This document shows positions 30,541 to 37,467 of a stretch of 37,467 nt of DNA, piece after piece. The notes under the pieces were generated by a model, which saw only the letters and a program-made list of their open reading frames with translations, was not told the DNA's origin and did not search any database. Origin of the DNA: Byssochlamys sp. IMV 00236 (taxonomy: Eukaryota; Ascomycota; Eurotiomycetes; Eurotiales; Thermoascaceae); the NCBI GenBank assembly GCA_001931875.2, contig MSJH02000835.1, forward strand, positions 66,541 to 104,007, written 5' to 3'. Both the position numbers and the translations under genes were made by a program. Position 1 is the stretch's first letter; each line of letters begins with the position of its first letter.

Positions 30541-33500
30541 TTTATTTTTAATTTTAGTAATTAGAATTCTAAAGCTAGATATTTATTTAACTTATTTTTA
30601 TTATGCGTTTAGCATATACTAACCTTATTTTAAAGATTAATACATATTGCTATACTTTCGAATATTTAAATTATTATTTTAAACATTATTATAAGCTATA
30701 TATTAATATATTTAATAAGTATATATTTTAAATAGAGAAGGGATATAGACTATTACTATAGATATATATAAGAAATAAGTACTAAGTTAATATTATCTTA
30801 ATAAATATAAAGTATATATTAAGTATATTTAAACTTTAATAACTATTTATATTTTATTTATTCTTCCCTTAATTAGCAAAAATATTTTAAGCATATACTT
30901 ATCTTCTGCTAAATATATATTAAACATAATTTCTATAAGAAATTTAAAAGATTTTATTTCCTTATTTATTAACTAAAATATCTATAGGATTTAAATTTAT
31001 ACTAAAAAATTTTTTAAACTATATATTAATAGAGTAAGAAATATTTAAATATTAAAAGATAGCTTTAAAATAAAATTAAACTATAAATTCTTGCTATATT
31101 ATTATAAAAAATATTAAAAATCCTTTTTAAATAATAAAGTTATACTTAAAAATATATTAAATTATCTAAAAGTAATTACTTTTAAGATAATTATAATATA
31201 GAGAAAAACTTATCTTTATTAGAGGCTATTAAATAATAAGTCTATATTTAATATATACTTAGTTTATATATAGCCTAGATTAAATATTAATAAGGCTAAT
31301 TTATATTTAGTCTATAATAATATATAAAAGATATTATTAAATAATAAGAGCTTTTTAGCTATAGTATTAATAATATATAGTAAAACTATAATAATATTAT
31401 ATAAATCTCTTAATAAATATAGAGGAATAATAAGGTAAAAGCTTAATATATCTTTAAGTATATATTAAACATATCTTTTAAATTAATAGAATTAAAGAGC
31501 TGCTAACTATTAAATAAATTAACCTTATTTATTATTTAATCTTAATAATTCTTATAATATATCTTTAAATAATAGTAATAATTAATCTTCTAATAAAAAT
31601 ACGAAGTTTAAGATTATTTTAATATTTTTATTTAAATCTACTATTAAACATATACTAGTTAAAGATAAAAGATTTATTTAGTATATACTAAATAAAGATT
31701 TAAAAAAAAGTTAACTTAAAGATTTTAGCTATTATTAGAGCTAGATTAAATTTAAAATTAAATAAACTAAGCTAAGCTTTAAAGAATTAAACTTAAATTA
31801 TTATTCTTAATATAAATTAAATATAAAATATATATTAAATAAAAGTTAAGAAAAAAGTTAATCTAGAGATTCTAGCTATTATTAAAGCTAGGTTAAATTT
31901 AAAACTAAGTAAATTAAGCTAAGCTTTAAAGAATTAAACTTAGATTACTATTTTTAATATAAATTAAATATAGAATATATATTAAATAAAAGTTAAAAAA
32001 TAATTAACTTAAAGATTTTAATTATATTTAAGGCTAGGTTTAATTTAATATTATTTTAATACTTAAAAGAGCTTAAATCTTTTTATTAAATTTAAATAAC
32101 TCTACTAGTTTTAATATAAAATATATATTAACTCTATATTTAGCTTATATTATTTAAGAATTAAATATAGATTCTAGATAAAATAAAGCTTATATATATT
32201 ATAGCAGAGGTCTTTTATTAAAAAAAATAATAAAGACTAATTTTATTATTTAATTAAAATAAATATTAGAGTAAAAACAATATAAGTTTAAATAAAAAAA
32301 GAAAGATTATTATAGTAATTTATAAAATAAATAAATATATATATAGCTATAGTTATATAATTATAATATATATTTCCTTCTTTCTATAGTAAGAATAAAT
32401 AAAGAATAAAAAATATTATATTAGAATTATTTAAAAATATAAAAAAATATTCTTTAAATATAAAAACTTAGCATTAAATAAATATTTAAGATTAAATAAA
32501 ATATAATTTAAATATATACTTAAGAGTTAGCAGGTCTTAAATATTTATATATTTAAAATCTTTAAAAACTTATTCTTTAAAGAGAAGATAATAATTTATA
32601 AGTATAAACTTAATATATACTTTATATATATAAAAAAATTTTTATTAATTAACTTAGCGCTATAGCTATTAATATTATAAATATAATTATTATTATAAAG
32701 ATAGTTATAAAAATAGCTATATTTTATTTTTATTAATATATTTTTATTAATAATATATTTATTAGTATATTTTATATAAGAACTTAACTTTCTTTATTTA
32801 AAGAGAGTAAATATAAAAGCTAAATTAAAACCTTATTTAATATATATTTAATATTAATTAAAAGACTATTTACTATTACTTTTATTATTATTATTAGCTA
32901 AAAATAATAAGTTACTAATTTATATAAAGTTAATATATATATAATATAAATAAAGTAGAAGTTATATTTATAATATATTTATAAAATAAGATAAATAAAA
33001 AAGCAAGTTATTAAAAGTAAAGGCTAAGATTAATTTAAGATTAATATTAAGTATATATTAAATATATTTAAAAATCCTACTAAGAGTTATAAGTTATATA
33101 TAAATAATAATATAAATAGCAATATAAATAGTAAAATAAGTAATATATAAATCTTATTTATATATTAATATATATTTAATTTATTTTATAATAAAATTAG
33201 CTACTATAATTATTTTTAAAATTAATATTAATATAAGTAACTTCCTTATATAAAATAATAATACCCTTAATTAGTAGGCTTTTTATACTAAAAGAAATAT
33301 TAGCTTAATATAAGCTTTATATATACTTAAGACTTACTAAGGTTTATAAATAAAATTAATATTATACTAATAATTAAGTAAAATATATTTAATAAGCGCG
33401 CTATATATTATTAATATAGCTTTAATATATATAAAATAAATTCTTTATTTATTTTAAGCTAAGTATTTTCTTATTTATAATAATATTACTTATTTTTATT

Positions 33501-34585
33501 TTATAGTTAAAGGCTATTATAAATTAATATATATTTAATATATATTAAAGATAAAATATATTAGTTTTAAAATATATAGTATATATATACTAGTATAATT
33601 TTAATTATTAATATATTATATATATATAAAACTTATATTAGACTTATAGTAAGCTAAGAGTTAATTATTTTCCTATATATTATAGAGTTATTTAATTAAA
33701 CTTATATTTAATAGCTATTAAAGCTTAATATATATTTAGTTTATTTTAAAGATAAGACTTATATATTACTATTTATACTTAAAACAGATAATTTAAGAAT
33801 TAATATATATATATTCTTTTTTATAGTTATTATAAGCATTATTTATATTTAGTATAATTTTAGCATATATATAATATTTACTTATTTAATATTTTATTAT
33901 TTATTTTAGCAATAGCATATAAAAATAATATTTATATTAAATTTAGGTTAAGTATAAGGCCTATTTATATTTAATATATACTTAATATTAAGTAGAAATA
34001 TATTTATTATAATAAAACCTATAGCTAAATAAGTTTATTATAAATTAAACTACTTTATAAATTAATAATTCTTTAAAATATAATAGTATTATAATAGTAA
34101 TATTATTATATTATAAGAATATAAACTATAATATAATAAAAATAAGAAATAAAGTATTATTAAGAAAAATAAATATAAATAATGTAAACTTTAATATAAT
34201 AAGATTTTAATATTATTTTAATATATGCTTAATAACTATCTTTATATATATTGCCTTAATAAATTATATAAAATAATTTTAATTCTAACTTTTTATATAT
34301 ATCTTAATATTATTTTAACTTATACTTAATATATATTATAAATATTACTTAATATATATTATATATAGTTTTTAATAAATATAATTTATTATAATATAAT
34401 ATAAAAACTTTATTATAAATTATATAAATTATATAAGTTATATATATATTAAGCTTACTTAAATACTATATTAAAATTAACTTAGTATTTAAGCTAAATT
34501 TAAATTTTTCTTAAATAAGCTAAGCTTTTAAGATAAGCTAAGCTTATTCTTAATTAGGCTAAGCTATATTCTAATAAAATTTTTA
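30541..34585. repeat. Very AT-rich, satellite-like degraded region
   Basis: About 4 kb almost devoid of CpA and TpG, rich in recurring variants of tatatattaaacata, tatatattaagtatattt and taatatatatttaat spread over the region. I find no coding relic. A clear tandem repeat lies at 31684-32100. This region separates copia relics C and D, which are in opposite orientation. Confidence 0.5.
31684..32100. repeat. 147-bp tandem repeat, nearly three units
   Basis: Units start at 31684, 31831 and 31978 (each at tata[c/t]taaataaa), giving an exact 147-bp period twice. The units share the segments agttaactt/agttaatct, agctattatta..agctag, aagctaagctttaaagaatt and ttaatataaattaaatata. The third unit diverges after about 60-70 bp. 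Differences are mainly transitions. Confidence 0.8.
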
Positions 34586-37467
34586 TTTTAAAGGAAGCTA
34601 TTATATATATTTTCTCTTTTAATATTAATTTAATAAAGGTATTATTAATATCTATAATATAATACTTAAGGTCTTTTATAATAATAATAGCTAAAAAGAC
34701 TCTTAATATATTATAATAAAGGGTAAGAGTAAAAATATATTTAAAATTAATATTATATTTTTAAATAAATCTATAGGTAATAAAGTATACTTTAAGCTTT
34801 TAAAAAAATTATTTAAATTATATTTAATAATAAGCATTTATTAGCTTATAATAATATTAGCTTTAAATAGTAAAGTAACTACCTTAAAAATATTATTAAT
34901 TTAAAGTATATTAGTTTTAAACTTAAAAATATTTTTTATAATTTATTTTATATAAAGTTATTAACTGCAATATAATATAAGGCTAAAATTAAGATTTATT
35001 CTTTAGCTATATAGGCAGCTATTATAGTATTAAATATTAATTTTATATATTTTTTTTAACTTAAGAATAGTAGGTTTAATATAAATATAGCTTTATAAAA
35101 TTTAATATTTTACTTTTTTTTAACAGCTTATATTTCTCTCTTTTTTATTTTATTATTAAAAATATTTTTATATAAAATAGTTTTTATCTGCTTAGTTTAA
35201 ATAAAGGTTTTATTAAAATCTTATATATATTTTAAGAATTAATAGTCTTAAGGAAAGATTTCTTAGAATTATTAATCTTTTTTTAATTATTAACTTTATT
35301 TTCCTTTTCTTTTAAAGGCTTATTAGACTTTATTATTAATTTAAATAAGATTTTATTATAGTAAGATTTTCTTCTTATTAAATTTAAGATATTTAGTTAA
35401 TAAATTAATTATTTTTTTAAGTTTTTTATTAACACTATATTTAGCGCTAATTTTTAAAGAATTTTAAGATTTAAATCTCTTTTTAATTGCTTTTTAAAGA
35501 ATTTAATTTAATAAATTTTAATAATCTTTTTTATATTTAATGCTTAAATTCTTTATTACTTATTTATCCCTTTAATATATTTAATAAAAATATAGATTTT
35601 ACCTTAATTTATTAACTTATTTCTCTTTATATTTTATAGTAATAACTTTAAGTTTATATATAATATTATTTAATATCTTTATATTTTAAAATAATTAATT
35701 AATAGCTTAACTTTAGTAAAGGCTTTTTTTAAAGTTATTTAAACCCTATTAATTATTAATCTATTTAATATTTTATTTTTAATATATATATTAGCCTTTA
35801 TTACTTTTATCTATAATTTAATTTAAATATTTAAATCTTTAAATAAAGCTTTTATTTCTCTTTTAATAGTTTAATATATTTATTTAATAATTTTATTTTA
35901 AGTTAATATATATAAAATTATTAATTTATAGTAAATGCTAAATTTTTTTCTTTAAATCTTAAAGATATTCTTAAGTTTTAATATATTATTTAATTATATA
36001 TTAAGTACTTTAAGGCCTATAACTATCTTTATTTTCTTTTTTTATTAATTTAAAATAAAGGCAGTATTAAATTTAGTTTTTATTAAAAAATATCTATATT
36101 TTTCTTAAATAATTATTTACAGTTATTAAAAAGTAAATATATTTATTCTTAGACTCTTATATTTAATTACATATATTAATATAAATAAGTTTTAAAATAC
36201 TTTCCTTTTACTTACTTATTATATTTTATTTATTTTTAATATTAGTTATAGTATATATTATATATTAGTAGTTAATAATTACTTTAATAGGTTTTTTTAA
36301 TATAATTAGTTTATATAAATTCTTAATCTTTTTAATTTTAAAATAGCTAATCTTTTTATACTATAATTAATATTTCTTTTAAGCTTTATAGCTTTAAGAG
36401 TTCTTATATTTATTAAAAATCTTACTATAGTAAGATATTATAATATTAAAGATATAATTATTAAATAATAATATTATAAATATATATAGTAACTTTAATA
36501 TTAAGTTTAAGTAAACTTTTTTAATAATATAAACTTTATACTTAGTAATTCCTTAAACTACTATATTATTTAATTTATTTAATATAAATATTAATCTAAT
36601 ATTAAAATATTTATATAAGTTTATTTATTAGTAAAGCTTTTTAATTAATAAAAGATTTACTCTAAGGTTTAATATAAATAATATATTCTTTAAATATATA
36701 ACTTTTTTATTTTTATTTTATAAAGCAGCTGTGCCTATATATTTTAAATATAAAAAATTTTTTTACTTAAATATATTTTTTAAAAATCTTAATTAATAGT
36801 TTTTTAAAATAGTATATTTTATTAATTATATAAAAGCTAGCGCTATTATTTATATATTATTATTATAGATTTTTATTAATAATATTACTTAAAAAATAAG
36901 TAATCTTATATAAGATTTAGTTATTAAAGATAATTAAAATTATTAATCTTAATTAAGATTTAGTAGTTTTAATATTTAAGGTTTTTTTTATTTAATAGGC
37001 TTTATGCTTTTTATTTTATAATCTCTTATTTTTTATTAGTTAAATCTCTTTATAAAATTTAGAAATTATATTTATTATTTTTTTATTTTATATAAATAAA
37101 CTATTAGTAGCTTTCTTAAAAGAGCTCTTTTATTATTTTTTAATATCTTTTATAGCTTTTTATATAATAAGTAAATATAGATAGTTCTTAATATAATACT
37201 TTTTCTTATAAATATAGTACTTAATAAATATTTACTTATTTTTTAAAAAAAATATAGTAGCTAATTTAGCTTTAAGTTAAGCTTTTTTTTAAAAAATAGC
37301 TAAAATATTATTTACTTTTAATTATTATTAAGTATTAATAATAGCCTTAATAATAATATATTTTTTAAGTAATACTAAAAGCAATTATTATATTTTAACT
37401 TTTAGCTTAGCTAAAAAGAATATTATCTTATTAAATATAGTAATTTTTATTTATTTATTATAATTAC
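34586..37467 (-). mobile_element. Ty1/copia relic D, inverted relative to C (runs off the right edge)
   Basis: The reverse complement of about 34590-35740 aligns with 27840-29040 of copy C with high similarity, including the RT start region (LRVFLAIIIIKDL, then INNTFIKLILKEKIY) on the minus strand. It stops near 34586 within RT, so its 3' half is missing. Sequence from about 35750 to the window end is presumed to be its upstream gag/protease/integrase part, since it has the same texture, but I cannot name domains there. Confidence 0.65.

Noticed and set aside
1..37467. CRISPR array or other prokaryotic systems
   Set aside because: Spliceosomal introns and fungal retroelements show a eukaryotic genome; the repeats found are tandem satellites or transposon copies.

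Overview
The window looks like a filamentous ascomycete (Pezizomycotina) chromosome. The evidence is short introns (48-202 bp) with GT..AG ends and mostly CTRAY-type branch sites, four typical fungal proteins, and large AT-rich blocks of retrotransposon relics that look mutated by RIP (repeat-induced point mutation). Protein style and the kind of TIR element suggest Eurotiomycetes, possibly Eurotiales, but this is inference.

Layout. (1) 1-6574: AT-rich, RIP-like block without open frames. It holds a minus-strand gag relic (1-1097) and a plus-strand Ty3/gypsy gag-pol relic (about 1120-5600). (2) 6577-7014: a 438-bp TIR element with TA flanks at the border. (3) 7017-17471: a gene island of normal base composition. 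It starts with about 1.7 kb without a recognisable gene. Then come cox16 (minus), nic96 (plus, divergent from cox16), a long ORF joining a FAR1/WRKY-GCM1-like zinc-binding domain to the riboflavin enzyme Rib7 (plus), and a seven-exon cyclase-family/kynurenine-formamidase-like gene (minus, convergent with the fusion, stop codons 21 bp apart). (4) 17472-17491: a 20-N assembly gap. (5) 17492-17629: the right end of the same TIR element, identical over 138 bp to the left copy. (6) 17632-37467: a second RIP-like block with at least four Ty1/copia relics (one inverted against another), a 147-bp tandem repeat and several palindromes.

The genes serve unrelated core functions: cytochrome oxidase assembly, nuclear pore scaffold, riboflavin synthesis, and a metal-dependent hydrolase of unknown substrate. 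They do not look like a biosynthetic cluster. Physical couplings are a shared 541-bp divergent promoter (cox16/nic96) and convergent, necessarily overlapping transcript ends (fusion/cyclase). The most unusual item is the fusion: a transposase-type DNA-binding domain with a basic NLS-like patch, in one uninterrupted frame with the NADPH-dependent second enzyme of the fungal riboflavin pathway. The Rib7 part has no start codon of its own.

All exon models were read by eye from splice consensus, phase and protein-family continuity; none has been checked against transcripts or databases.
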